From Brachypodius melanocephalos (lineage: Eukaryota; Chordata; Aves; Passeriformes; Pycnonotidae), in assembly GCA_013398615.1 (NCBI GenBank), contig VZSR01003282.1, forward strand, positions 1,387,986 through 1,451,985: a DNA stretch of 64,000 nt, written 5' to 3'. The notes below the pieces were generated by a model. It did not search any database. It saw nothing but the letters and a program-made list of their open reading frames with translations, and had not been told where the DNA came from. A program made the position numbers and the translations under genes. The first letter of the stretch is position 1. The number at the start of each line of letters is the position of its first letter. Positions 22,676-35,061 of this stretch are shown here, in pieces.

Positions 22676-22682
22676 TGACTCA
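22676..22682 (-). promoter_or_regulatory. TNFAIP6: AP-1 site in the TNFAIP6 promoter
   Basis: Perfect TGACTCA about 100 nt upstream of the predicted start. Human TSG-6 is known to need AP-1 and NF-IL6 (C/EBP) sites at a similar distance for TNF and IL-1 induction, so this site fits both in sequence and place. Confidence 0.6.
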
Positions 22683-23587
22683 GGGCTGGCTCTGCTCCTT
22701 CCCAGCCTGGCCAAGAACCCAGCCCGGCCCCCGGTGCTGCAGCACACACGGACACTGCCCAAGCCGAGCTCTGCTCATTCCTCAGCACTCCGATTCCCTG
22801 CAATAAAGCCGGGAGGCAGCCTATCTGCTGAGAATTCCAGCCACACCATTTACAGCGTCCGAGAGATCCCACACGCTCCCGCTCACCCTCAGTTAAACAT
22901 TCTCTCCTCTCATAGAGAATTGGGGTTTATTTTCGTGGTGGATTCATTTTCACAGTGGGTTTATTTTCACAGTGACCCGATCAATGACAAGAAGTCTGCA
23001 GAGAGTATTTTGCACTGATTGTTTGGATTCCGTTTCCCTGCATGGGATCTGTAATTGCAAATCGAGCTCCCGCACCAGCACGAAGCTGCGAGTGTCAAAA
23101 GCAGCTGCTCTTTGTTCTGCAAGTGGGAAACCAAGCTCCAAACTTCCCCTCCGAGGCGCAGTTTAAGGTCTGATTCACAGCGTGACAGCTGTCTGCCTGC
23201 CTTCCCTTCTGGCTGCCAGGGAATCCTGCAGCTGCTCCTCGTGGGTGAGCGGGAGAGCAGAAAGGGGGGGAAAGAGGAGGGGATGGAAAAACGGTCTGGG
23301 GCTCCACACTCGCCAGCAGCCCTTGGAAAACCCTGCCCTCCGAGTCTGATAACCGTGGTTAACTTCTGAGTCAGCAGCTGCAGACAGGGATGTACTCATG
23401 GGCATGGGAACAATCGAATGAGCGAGATCCATGGAAAGGGAAGGGTGGAGGTGTCTGTGCCTCTTCACAGATGCTTTAGACAGATGATTTGTGCCACTGA
23501 GGAAGGTTCTCCGTCACTCCAGCCCTCGAGAGGTGAATGCTGAACAGCCAGGGTTGCTGCTTTAGCTGTACCTTGTTTTCTGCTCTG

Positions 23588-23850
23588 CAGAATCCCAGAA
23601 TTATTGAGGTTGGAAAAGCATTCCAAGGTCATGGAGTCCCAGCTGTGCCCACCTTGCCTCCAGCCCAGAGCTCTGAGTGCCACCTCCAGGAATTCCTGGG
23701 ACACCTCCAGGGATGGGCACTCCAAACCTCCCTGGGCAGCTCCTCCCAATCCCTGAGCACCCTTTCCATGGGGAAATTCCTGCTGCTGTGCTGTCCACCC
23801 TGAGCCCCCCCTGGCTGTTCCCTCTCCTCCTGTCCCTTCTGTCAGGGAGT
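23588..23850 (-). mobile_element. CR1 LINE 3' end, antisense
   Basis: Reads CAGAATTATTGAGGTTGGAA, CACCTCCAGGGATGGGCACT and CCCTGAGCACCCTTTCCATG on the plus strand, the reverse complement of another CR1 subfamily's 3' region. Confidence 0.75.
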
Positions 23851-24077
23851 TGCTGAGAGATTTGTTACAGTCAGAGGTGAGGTTGATTCCCTTGATGGAC
23901 TAAATGGTGCTTTTTATCAATGATGGTGATTTCCTAAAACCTATAAAAACGTACCAAATGGCTTTTGGGGCCATCCTTCCGTAAGTGCCCCTGAAGGCCT
24001 TCAAATAAAGATCCACTTTTCTGTTACCTCCTTACTAAAATCATCCCGAGTTTCATTTCTAGGTTGGGAAAAAGGGC

Positions 24078-24178
24078 AACACCTGGAGGTGGCACTCAGT
24101 GCTCTGGGCTGGGGGCACAGCTTGGAGGGATTTTCCAGCCTCAGTGACCCTGGGACCCTGGGACTCCAGGAAAAGCCC
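24078..24178 (+). mobile_element. Probable CR1 fragment, sense
   Basis: ACACCTGGAGGTGGCACTCA followed by GTGCTCTGGGCTGG resembles the region shortly before the CR1 3' tail. Short and diverged. Confidence 0.4.
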
Positions 24179-24438
24179 TGCAGGGTTCAGCACAGGATTT
24201 ATAGTGAAGGATGAGAGTTTTGCAGTGTCAGTAAAGTCTCACCTCCAGGCCTGCCCTCCCCAGGGAGCTGCAAAGGAAAGTTTGTACCTGCAAATCCCAG
24301 CAGAAGCTCTCAGCAGCAGGAATACATTCCCCAGCTGGACACGGCATCCAGCTGACATTCTTCAGCTTTCTTCCAAGTTTCCCACATTTAAATATAGCCC
24401 AGACAAATCTTATAGAAATTGCTGGGGGAGAGGTGACT

Positions 24439-24502
24439 TGGTTAACTCTTTCCTTGGCTTTTTCCTTAACTCTTTCCTTGGCTTTTTCCTTAACTCTTTC
24501 CT
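24439..24502. repeat. 24-bp tandem repeat, about 2.5 copies
   Basis: Unit TTAACTCTTTCCTTGGCTTT plus TTCC, almost perfect. Confidence 0.85.
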
Positions 24503-25796
24503 CATCAAGAAATACTTTGGAAGTTTTCCTCTGGGTTTCACCAGCACGCAGAGTGAACTCTGAATTTGGTGATTCCCAAACTGGTGTGACACCCACAGTG
24601 ACAAAAGAGAGGAAAAAAACCACACAGGAACTTAATGAATGAACCACTGAGGATGAAAGGATTTTTAAAAAAATATGTGTATGCGACTCATGAATCTCTT
24701 TGCATTAATTTAAATGTCAAGCACCTAAACTTTTCTTTCTTCTTCTATTTATATACACAGGGGAGGGTATTTATGAATGAATTATAGCTTTTAAATTTTG
24801 TATTCATATCTTATTATTGCTGGTGTAGAATATATTACAATTACATCGTTTGTGGCTTTGAGAATGGTCCTGAGAACAATTCCAAAAATGATGGATTTAA
24901 ATGGAAGGAATGCAGTGAAAAGCTTTCCACTGGGATTTTTTTTTTAAAGAAACTGTAATCTCATTCAGAAAAAATCACTTGGAGGAAAGTGTAGGAAAAG
25001 GAATGCAGGAAATAGCTGCTGTGAATTGAATTTACTTTTTGAATTTACATTGGGGGAAACCTGGGAATGGAGGAAGAGCTATTTAACCTAAAGAGAGGAA
25101 AAAGCCTGACAATAAAACCATCCCATATAAACAAACTCGTCCCATTCCAAGTTAAATTTAGGCTGAAAAGCTGAAGATAATTTCAAACCAGGAGTTGAGA
25201 TAGGTTTTAGAACAGCCAAACAAGAACACCTGATTTATTCTGGATATTTGAGGAGGAACTTGGACTTGACATTCTTTAAAAAGAGGCCACTTCCACCTAT
25301 CTTATCTTTATCCCATTTTGAACCAATTTGATTTTATTTTAAACTTCTTTTCCACAAACTGAGATACAAGGTACAAGCTGAAGGGTTGTCCCAGGACCTC
25401 CATGGAGAAGTTAAAAACCCTCAGATCACAACCGAGTGGCAGAAATAATTATCATTACATTAATTATTCCTGCTGGATACTCAAACCTTCCTTCCCCAGA
25501 ACATCTTGAATTAACTCGATCTGTCCTGCTGCAACTTCAGCTATTTTGGGGGGTTTTTTTAAGCAATTAAACAAATTTTTTTTTGCCTCTTCATAGCAGG
25601 AAAATGATGTTGCAACTTTTAATTGTCTCTTGGTTTAGGTCTCCTTAAAAACCACCAGGCTGCTCTTCCCACCCTTCCTGCAGCTCATATTTTCCAGACT
25701 CTGGGATCGTTCTGGTTCCTGCCCCTGCTCCTTTCCCAGGTGTTCTGCATCCTTCTGGAAGGGCTGTGCCAAGAACAAAGCACGGAGCTCCAACCA

Positions 25797-26110
25797 AAGG
25801 CTGGGTCCTGTCGGGGCAGGGCTGAGTCACTTCTGCTCCAGACAACATTTGGACATTTTCTGCTGGTGAAACCCCCCCTAAAAACAACAAATCAGGTTTT
25901 TAAAACACCTTTTTTTGCTTGGAGTTGCTTGGATAAGAAGATGCTCTAAGTAGGAAAAGGCTGGGCTTTGTCAGGGCAGGGCTGAGTCACTTCTGCTCCA
26001 GACAATGTTTGGATGTTTGCTGCTGGTGAAATTCCCCCTAAAAACGACAAATCAGGTTTTTAAAACACCTTTTTTTTTGTCTGGATAAGAAGATGCTCTA
26101 ACTAGGAAAC
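25797..26110. repeat. Tandem duplication, two copies of about 160 bp
   Basis: Copies at 25,797-25,956 and 25,957-26,110 share GGGCAGGGCTGAGTCACTTC, TGCTCCAGACAA, CAAATCAGGTTTTTAAAACA and GGATAAGAAGATGCTCTAA. They differ by scattered substitutions and a small insertion. A diverged third partial copy lies at 27,445-27,560. Confidence 0.85.
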
Positions 26111-27350
26111 ACATCCAGAGTGAAAACATCCCATGAGGTTTGACAGCCCTGCCTGGATTTATCCACCTGCTTCTCCAAGCTCTCTCTGCTTGGGTGCCCA
26201 TGCAGCCAAAAATGCGGCAGAAACGGTGGTTTTGGGGAAAAAAAAAGATGAAATATTTACAGGTATAGCTTAACCTAACAAGAAAAATGACTATTTGTGG
26301 ATTTCTTGTTGGAAAAGTTCTTGTTGTATGCGTATTTACGGATATCTTGTTGTTTAGACACAAGATTTCTAAATCTTTCACACATTTGTTGTGCTTAAGG
26401 AAAGACAGGAGAATTTTTATGGTATTTCCCAACTTTTCCTGTCCCTTATAAGCTTCAGATGATGCAATTTTAGAAGAATTTGATAACATGAGAACTTCTT
26501 GGCCAATGATGTTACTATTTATTGTCCCAGAGTTAAGTTAAGCTTTCGGAGAAGATTTTCTCTTCAAAGTAAATATTTTGAAGCCTTCTCTCCTTTGCCT
26601 TGTGGCCGAATTCTCCTCAAAACCGATTCCCATTTTTATCAGCAACATCAATGAGGGACAAGAATCGACCATTGTGCGCGGTGGTGCTTTGGTTTAGACA
26701 AAAACAAACAAAAACCTCGACGTGAGAGTCGAACAAACCCCAAACATTTGGGATTATTAAGAGCAGATGTGGCCAGAGAAGAATGGATTCACTCATAAAA
26801 ACCCCGAACCTTTGCCAAGTGCAAATATTTGAAGTCCTGTAGTGAGGGAAGAGTTGAACCTATCAACATTTTAAATGTATATATTGGGTGGGTATAAAAT
26901 AGATATAAAATCAACGAGGATGTCCTTCTGTGTTTTCATTTTGAAACTACAGAAATTCAGTCCAAAAGCACAAAATGCTGTAAACAGAGCGTTCAGCCTG
27001 TGGTAGTGAGGAATAGGTAATGGGGTAGGGGGATGCCAAGACAAACAGGCTCCAAGGATGGCCAAGAAACTCTGGAAGTTCAAAACAACTTGCAGCTCCA
27101 GCCAGGGCAAAGCCAACTGCAACAATTTCAGGGGGGTTTATGAAAACACGAATGTTCAAGTGCAAAATTAATGCATGCAAAGGGTCAGATGTACAAAATT
27201 TAGGTCTTTAGGAGCACAGGTGGGAGATGTGAGATTTGTGCCTTGGGTATTAAACAGACACCAAATAATCAGAAGTTTAAAAATTATGTTCTTTCACTAT
27301 ATATATAATAGAATATTTATTCCTTTATATATCATCTATCCATAAACATT

Positions 27351-27435
27351 TATATTATATTATATTATATTATATTATATTATATTATATTATATTATAT
27401 TATATTATATTATATTATATTATATTATATTATAT
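27351..27435. repeat. Perfect (TATAT)17 pentanucleotide microsatellite
   Basis: 85 bp made of 17 uninterrupted TATAT units (ATATT in another register), flanked by AT-rich DNA. Purity suggests recent expansion and likely length polymorphism. Confidence 0.97.
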
Positions 27436-27444
27436 CCTGGAGAA

Positions 27445-27560
27445 ATAAGTCAGGTTTTTAAAACACCTCTTTCACTTAAAATGGCTTTGACAAGAAGATG
27501 CCTTAAAAGCAGGAAAATGCATCCAAAATGAAAGCACCCAATGGGATTTGGCAGGCCTAA
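27445..27560. repeat. Third, diverged copy of the 25.8-kb duplicated unit
   Basis: Shares GTCAGGTTTTTAAAACACCT, GACAAGAAGATGCCTTAAAA and the continuation through ATGAAAGCACCCAATGGGAT with the second copy near 26.05 kb. It directly follows the pentanucleotide satellite. This suggests a dispersed repeat rather than only a local duplication. Confidence 0.65.
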
Positions 27561-28305
27561 TGTAATATATATTTATATGTCATATATTATGTTTTTATAT
27601 ACATAAAAATAAAAATATCACTGCCTGGCAGAGGTACATGAAACATCTGGGATTTACATTGCAGGATTTTTTAAAGCATTTTATATTCAGTATTTTCACA
27701 GTGGTGAAAGGAAGGTTGGAGTTGAACCACTGGTGGGCATTCAAGCTTGTGGAGATGATTTTTGGGAAAAAGCCTCTTTGTTCAAGCAGTTTGGGGAAAT
27801 AAATATTCCTGTAAGCTCCCAAGCTTTAAAAATGGGGAATTCTAAGAAATCCTCCCAAGTGTGAAACAGCAGAGATAATTATTTATGCCTACAAAGGCGT
27901 AAATAAACTGCAAGGAATAATTACAATTCCTTTAATCCCCTAACTTGTGCATAGGCACCTTGGGGGTTTTCAGAAGCAAAATACTGCCATGAGTTTGGGA
28001 ATGAGAAACTGAGAAAATGATATTTTTGGGGAATGATAATTGAGAAAATTTAGACAGGTCCATCCATGAATACTTTGGAAAAATTGGTCATTTTAGCCAT
28101 CATCCAAATGTTTCCTGCTCCGTGTTCTTGATGTGCTGTTCCTGATCAGTATTCCTGGTAGATGGATTTTAAAAGCCATTTTTCTCAAAATTTTCTTTCA
28201 AAAGCCAAATTTCTTAGCCCCAGGATGGAATCGGATAGCCCATCATTCCTCTGCACTTTGGAAAAGCTGGAGGGCACTGAACTCCTTGGGTGTTTTTTTC
28301 CAGAG

Positions 28306-28346
28306 CAATCCAGAATCACCGAGGTTGGAAGAGACCTTTAGGATCC
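28306..28346 (-). mobile_element. Short CR1 3' tail, antisense
   Basis: CAGAATCACCGAGGTTGGAA followed by GAGACCTTTAGGATCC is the reverse complement of a CR1 end. Confidence 0.6.
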
Positions 28347-30624
28347 ATAAAAACACAGCTGTGGAAAAACCAGAAAGAGCCTGGAGTGCAGGGGAAATGG
28401 AAAATCCTTGAATATTCAGGAGCTTCCAGTTCCACTTTTTTCCTCGGGATTCCTTGCACCTAACGCCTTCCAACACCTTGGGATGCAGAATTCCAGCAGC
28501 TCCTTCCACAAAAACCAGGCTAAGATCTGCTATCCTCTTCCTGTGCCCACTGCGGGACAAGGTGTCCACCCTCACGGTGAATCCCAGCTGGACAATGGTC
28601 ACCAGGAAAAGGACAATTGTGAGGACAAACCTCTCCCTGTGCCATGTCCTGGGCTGGTCCTCCAGGAGGTCATCACCAGGTTCCTCCACTCCTCGTTTTG
28701 GGTGGTATTCCAAAGGTTGTACCTGAATCCAGGGATTCTCCACAGGGATAATCCAAATATTACCTCATCACCCTGGACACTGATATGGTGGTGATGGAAT
28801 CTATCCTCGTACAATCACCTGGTGAGTTCAAGGGCAGAACCTCCAGCTCCACAAAAACCGAGCTCACACGCTGATGTGTTTGCAGTTTGAGGGTGAATTC
28901 CTCCTGAATCCCAGTGAGATGGGTTTGGTGATAACACTCTGGGATCAGTTTTAGCAGGCATTGCTGAAGATGTCCCTTCATGTCTGCAGCTCTCATTTCC
29001 TACCCCCTATCCATGGGTTTTCCCTCCTCCCTCCCGCTGTCTGCCCCAGCTGCTGAGGAAATGACCTTTCTGTCTTTTCCTAATGACTCAAGATTTTATC
29101 AGCTTTGCTTTGGTGCTCTCATTTATTTATTTTAGTGTGATGTGTTGAGATCTCCATCACCCATTTCCTCCCTTCTGTGAAGGGTTGGGCTGTGAGTTTG
29201 CTTCCATCCATAGGCACAGTTCCCATCCTGTGGGCTCGGGAGAAGGCAGCTGCTGTCTCTGGCATGGCCTCACACATGGAATTTCATCATTGCAGCATCC
29301 AGCCTGGTGCCAACTCATGCTCCTGGCATTGCCTCCTAATCCTGGAAATTCCTGCTTGCACAACAGGGCTGGAAAGGGGTTTAGAAAGTCTGGATTATTC
29401 CATCTGCTTTGGAAATAATGCTTGGAATTTCTCCTCTAGGTGGGCCCAATCAACATCTTCCCTAAGGATTGACCTGCTGGAGATCTGGGCTTCCAAAGGA
29501 GGCAATCCCAGCTTTTCAGCCTGATGTAAACATTTTTTTAAAATAATTTTTAAAAATAATTTACTCAGATTTTTAAATAATTGAGTAAATGATTTGCTGT
29601 GGGTAACTCACACTTTCCTCTTCTAATCATCCTGTGGTTCAGATGTTTCTTTATTTCCTGTGCCTGTGAGCCACTGTCTCCTTCCCAGATTATCCTGGTG
29701 TGCGTGGGTTTTTTATGGAGCTGGAATTCTCCTTCTTTTACTTCTTTTTTTGAAGTCTCTTTTCTCTCTTACCTTTCTGATTATGAAATAAAATGGAATA
29801 TCCTCTCCCATGGTAACATCACTCCACTAAAGTCATTTTTATGTGACTGTGGCCTCAGCCTCCTCTTTCCACATTTATTAAAATTCCCCTTTCCTTTGTT
29901 CACACACTTGGCAGGTTGTGACTGATCACATTTTATTTTTACAGTATTGTCTTTATTTTTCATGCTCTGCCTGTGCTTCTCTTAATCTTGCCAGCTTGAG
30001 AGCCATTAGAACACTTCACTCCTAAAGAACAATTCCAAAGGCAAACCAATCCCCTCCAGAGAGATTAATTCCATTGTACAAACACATCCATGAACTCGAG
30101 TTCTTTTAAATCAACACCACATCCAAAGCGTCAAAAATGGATCAAAATAACCCAGCTAATTGCTCTTAAATATTCCCAGTCATTCTGAGGCTTCAGCAGC
30201 TTGTGAATGGAAAGCACAATTCCCTGTTATTTACAATAGAATTGATTAATATTCCTTTGATATTTGTCTTGCCCAAGAGTAAATGTTATTAAACACCACT
30301 CCAGGCACTGTGGGAAAAAAAAGTAACAGCGGGATAATAAATGGAAAATTATATTTCTTGCCACTCCAGGATGAAAAGGTAAAATAAGAATTCTCGCAGC
30401 TCTCACAAAATAAGTGAAAAAGATTTCTTTTCTCAGTGTGAGGAGTTCTTAAACAGCACCAAAGTGCCCTGGTGGGGTATGAATTACTGCATTTAAAGAT
30501 GGATATCCACGAGTTTACAGTTTTAGGCAAAGTTTGCACTGTCACCAACCCAAAGTGGCCGTTTCAAGTGACAAACTGGGATTTGCATCCAGGCCAAAAG
30601 CAGGATGAACTTCAGGCTGAATTC

Positions 30625-30690
30625 GGTACCTCGGAACGAGAGGATCTTTAAGGTCCCTTCCAACCCAAACCTTTCTGTGATTGCACGACT
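30625..30690 (+). mobile_element. Short CR1 3' tail, sense
   Basis: GAGAGGATCTTTAAGGTCCC followed by TTCCAACCCAAACC and a degenerate TTCTGTGATTG tail: the typical CR1 terminus. Confidence 0.75.
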
Positions 30691-31639
30691 TCGAAATATT
30701 CAAATTCAGCCTTAGAAAAACTGATGAGCAAAGCTTTCCTTGGCATCATTGCCACAATGGATTCCCCTAGTGAAAATTAGATTAATTTCTGTTTCCCTCT
30801 GTTTTATTCCGGTTTTCCGATTGTTTTTTTCATGCTCACGCTTCCATCCTGGTGGAACACATGCGGAGTTTGATATCCAGTGGTTGGCAGACCAGATCCA
30901 GGTCTTTTCCAGGAATGCCAGCCCAACTTGAGCAGATTTTCCAAGCCCCCAAGCTGGCAGTGTCATCCCAGACACTCCGTTCTCTCTGGTCCCTGAATAG
31001 TGGCAGCTGCATCCCATTAAATAAATCAAGATCCTGAATTTAGAGCGGGGTGATGAAAGCAGAATGAATCATCCTTCCCCAAAAGCTGGTGATACAAATT
31101 TACCAAAATTCACTGTCTGGGGAATATCTGAGGCTTTCATGCAGGGCTCTTCCCGCCAGTACACTCATCCCGGGAAAGGTAATTCCTGAGGAATTCAATA
31201 TATTTCAATAGGTTTTCTTTCTTTCCATAACTGCTTTTTACCCAACTTTCTAAAAAGTTTTCTCCTCCCTAAAACTTACTCAGTTTTGTGTGGCAAAATA
31301 ATAAAAACACAAATTCATTCGGTGAATTTTAAGGCTGTGAATAGCATCAGAGTAGATATTTAATGTTGAATTAAGGTGAAACTTGTCAGATCTAAACCAG
31401 AAAATTAAGGGTTGGGAGCCACTTCTTTCAGAGCTGGACACAAGAAAGGTATCTTCAACCAGAATCAGTGTCATAAAAAACAGAGTTTAAAGAAATCCTG
31501 TAAAAATGAAACAGTTTTTAGGAGTTGGTAAGAGTTGAGAGTTGTTGGGTCTTTATCCTCAGAAGGTGCTTTGTGTACAAGAGTGAAGGCAGAAACTGAA
31601 ATATGAGTGCATCCAAAACAATTCAGCTCTGGGTTATTT

Positions 31640-31880
31640 GGGGGGAAAATGGAAAAAAATTAAAAAGGAAAGGGAAGAAGGGAAATGAGAAAATGGAAAA
31701 AGGGAAAGGAGAAAGGAAAAAGGGAAAGAGAAAGGAAAAAGGAAAAGGAGAAGGAAAAAGGACAAGGAAAAGAGAAAGGGGAAGAGGGAAAGGAAAAGGA
31801 AGATGAAAAGAAAAAGGAAAGATGGAAAGGGAAAGGAGAAGGAAAAGGGGAAAAGGAGAAGAAAAAGGAGAAGGAAACAC
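31640..31880. repeat. Purine tract (GGAAAAn) of about 220 bp
   Basis: Nearly pure A/G on the plus strand, an irregular mix of GGAAAA, GGGAAA and GAGAAA units with very few pyrimidines. A second, similar tract lies at 61.1 kb. Confidence 0.9.
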
Positions 31881-32562
31881 AACCCCTGAAATCTCCTGTA
31901 TTTCCCCTGAAATCTGTATTCCTACCTGTCAGCGGAGGTGTCCCCATGGAGAAGGAAGTGGGATTCCCACAGGAAAGAAGGAATCTTCCATCAGTCCTTG
32001 GCTTCCCCTGGGCCAAGGGTAGATAAATGCTGTGAAATCCTCCCCAGGCAGTGCTGGGCATTCCCAGCTCCCTCTGCCAAACCCTTCAGGCTGGGGCTGG
32101 AAGGAGAAGCTGCATTCCCTGAACACGGAGCTCCCCAGGGGCTCTGCTCCCAGTTCGGTTTGGTAAAGTGGGAGATAAGAAGGTAAAATAACCTCTGGAA
32201 TGTCGGGCTCTAGGGATGAGATTCCAGGGTTTGTCAGGACTGGGGAGAGGGATGAATTAAACCAGGGGTGTTAATGAACCATCCCCAACACGCTCAGCTC
32301 ATTAACAACTTCTCAGAAATGGCCTTTCCTCACCACTCACCCGTTTTTCCAGGAATGTGACCAGACCAAAGCTCTGGAACACCGGGATCACTCTCCTTCC
32401 TAGAAACATCTCCATGAGCAATTCCCATGTTTTAACTTGCACATATTCACTTTTTAATTCATCTCAGCTGCGCCATAGCTTTCTCTCTAAGAATTTCTCT
32501 TTGTTTGACACTCACTAAGTGTTTCTTTCAAGAATGTATTGTATGAAATAATTTTGGGGAAT

Positions 32563-32588
32563 CAAAAAAAAAAAAAAAAAAAAAAAAA
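32563..32588. repeat. Poly(A) run
   Basis: About 26 consecutive A. Could be the tail of an old retroposed sequence, but I recognise no body upstream. Confidence 0.7.
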
Positions 32589-32761
32589 GAGGGAAATGTC
32601 ACAATTGCTTTCAAAAAATCATTTCTAGAGATTGAGGCACTTATTTAAATGTTACCAAAACTATTATCTTGGTAGTTTTCATTCAGAGTTATATTCTTTC
32701 AGAAATCCTGCTGACTACAGAGTTTAGCAAGAAACAGAAAAGATGGTTGGGTTTATTTTAA

Positions 32762-33005
32762 TAGGATCATGGAATTCCAGAGTGGTTTGGGTTGCAAGAG
32801 GCATTAAAGACCATGGGTTGGGACACCTTCCATTATCCCAGGGTGCTCCAGCCTGGTCTTGGACACTGCCAGGGATCCAGGGGCAGCCACAGCTTCTCTG
32901 GGCACCCTGTGCCAGGGCCTGCTCACCTTCCCAGCCAGGAATTCCTTCCCAATATCCCATCCATCCCTGCCCTCTGGCAGTGGGAAGCCATTCCCACAGA
33001 ATAAT
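32762..33005 (-). mobile_element. CR1 LINE 3' end, antisense
   Basis: Reads ATCATGGAATTCCAGAGTGG, TTGGGACACCTTCCATTATC and GCCAGGGATCCAGGGGCAGC: the reverse complement of the CR1 3' region, tail included. Confidence 0.85.
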
Positions 33006-33569
33006 ACTTTTGTCAGGCACATCTCCACACCTGCTCTCCTGCTTTCCCTGCCCTCTCATTTACATTTTCTCAGCAAAAAATTTGGAATTTACTCTGCCTC
33101 AATAAACCACTAATCCTCCCTGCAACACCACCGGTGCCATTTGCCTCGAGTTTAATTTCATCATTTCATTAACATCCAGTGATTTTCCAAAGAACAGGAG
33201 TGGCATTCAGGCCTGCCAATGTGCAGCTCAGACGATTCCTTCTGCATTGTTTGCTTTCAGCAGCCGTGCTGGGATTAATTCCCAGCCCAGGGCATTGTCT
33301 CATAGCGCTGCTTCCCGGGACACACCGCCCAGGGAAGCTGGAACATCCCCAGCTCCTGTTGGATGAGTTTCAGAATCCTTCCTAGGAAGGATGGAGATTG
33401 GTAGAGAGCATTCATTTCACTCTTCTGCTTGTGTTGGGAAGGGAATTGCACCTTTATGAGAGGCAGGTATTTGACATCTAAACTTAGGATGTTCCTTGTC
33501 AGGTCTGTTTTCCTCCTGAGAGCAGGACTGGGTTTGTGCTGCCTACGATGATGGCCCCTGAAAATCTGC

Positions 33570-33905
33570 ATTTCTGGATGTTGTGGATTTATGGTGTCAA
33601 CCACATGTGAAGCAGAGTAAAGGGAAAAGCGTGGATTTCATAACTCTGAGGAGTTTAGCTACAAGGGAAAAATCAAGGAGAAAAATATAGCATGGAGTAC
33701 AAGAAGCTTTACAGCTCTCTGAGCTGCCTGCATTGATTCCAAACTTGCTCTTCAGGAGCCTGAAAAACTCTGGGCAAGCCCAGAAAGCTGAACTGGAAAC
33801 TTGAAAAGAAAATCATGATTAGGACTCCTCTACAGCAAGAAATACTCTGATTAAGCTGGAGGAAGTTTCACAGCCATAAGGTACCTTTTGTTGGTACCAA
33901 AACTG
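33570..33905 (+). repeat. Left arm of a 336-bp inverted repeat
   Basis: The reverse complement occurs at 34,726-35,061 with five mismatches and no gaps by eye (about 98.5 percent identity). Sharp ends: ATTTCTGGATGTTGTGG at the outer end and GGTACCAAAACTG at the inner end. Family not recognised. Confidence 0.95.
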
Positions 33906-34725
33906 TTTGGATTGTGCTGGGGTCCCCTGTCCCTCATCAGAGGACGCTGAAGCCCTGTCACCCGGAGCTAAGCTATCCTTTACCCTCATGAGCTGACCCT
34001 GCTGCACATCACCCTCCTGGAGTGGAGAAACCAGAGCTAAACCCAGCTTTATTCTGGGTTCATTTTGAGGCTGGTTCATTTCCCAGCCTGGATTGGCTGC
34101 ATGAATACTCAGGAGAAACAGGGAATCGAAGGATAGGAAACCTTTTGAGGGATCCATGTGTTCTTGGAGTCTCGCTGACATCGGAGTCTGGTAACTGAAG
34201 GTTTTGGTGCCTCAGCAGTGAGATCCACAACTCTTATCCTGGTGGATTTTGCTGCTGCTTTTTGAAGCCTAAGTTATCACCTACAGATCCAGAGAACACA
34301 ATACATGGAAGATCCCAATCCACTCCTCAGCATTGGCATCAAGGACAGAAAGATTTCTTTGTCTGCCTGAGCTCTGTATGGTTTTTTTTCTCAGTATTTT
34401 AGTAGGATGTAGTAATTTTATTCCTGAGGATGGGAGGTGGTGCAGCAGTCACCATGATTGTGTCCTGCTTGTGTGACAACGTGCAGCTCCCTAAAGAAGA
34501 ACCTGGAAATTTATTTCCTTTTTCCCAGGTACTAATAAACTACAAAAGCATAGCCCATTTTCCAGACTCTGGAAATCCTGGAGATGAGCAGGGAGCAGGG
34601 AAGACACCACTAATTCCCAGGCATCTAATTTCCATTTCCTTCTCTCTTTGAATCCCCAAATTTTAAAAAACCCAAATTTTCTCCCTCTGAAGGTAATGCC
34701 ATGAGATTCTTAACTGAGCTATGGT

Positions 34726-35061
34726 CAGTTTTGGTACCAACAAAAGGTACCTTATGGCTGTGAAACTTCCTCTAGCTTAATCAGAGTATTTCTTGCTGTA
34801 GAGGAGTCCTAATCATGATTTTCTTTTCAAGTTTCCAGTTCAGCTTCCTGGGCTCGGCCAGAGTTTTTCAGGCTCCTGAAGAGCAAGTTTGGAATCAATG
34901 CAGGCAGCTCAGAGAGCTGTAAAGCTTCTTGTACTCCATGCTATATTTTTCTCCTTGATTTTTCCCTTGTAGCTAAACTCCTCAGAGTTATGAAATCCAC
35001 GCTTTTCCCTTTACTCTGCTTCACATGTGGTTGACACCATAAATCCACAACACCCAGAAAT
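34726..35061 (-). repeat. Right arm of a 336-bp inverted repeat
   Basis: Inverted partner of 33,570-33,905, across an 820-bp spacer. Both arms have the same length and the same end points. I see no target-site duplication at the outer borders. Confidence 0.95.

Noticed and set aside
28243..28996. Overlapping open frames on both strands around 28.2-29.0 kb
   Set aside because: I considered a decayed mobile-element gene, but no catalytic motif or known family is visible; the right strand cannot be told.
31623..32061. Lys/Glu-rich and Phe/Ser/Pro-rich frames at 31.6-32.0 kb
   Set aside because: They are the two strands of a purine tract.
33570..35061. A pair of retroviral LTRs
   Set aside because: The arms are inverted, not direct, the ends are not TG...CA, and there is no gag/pol-like frame in the 820-bp spacer.
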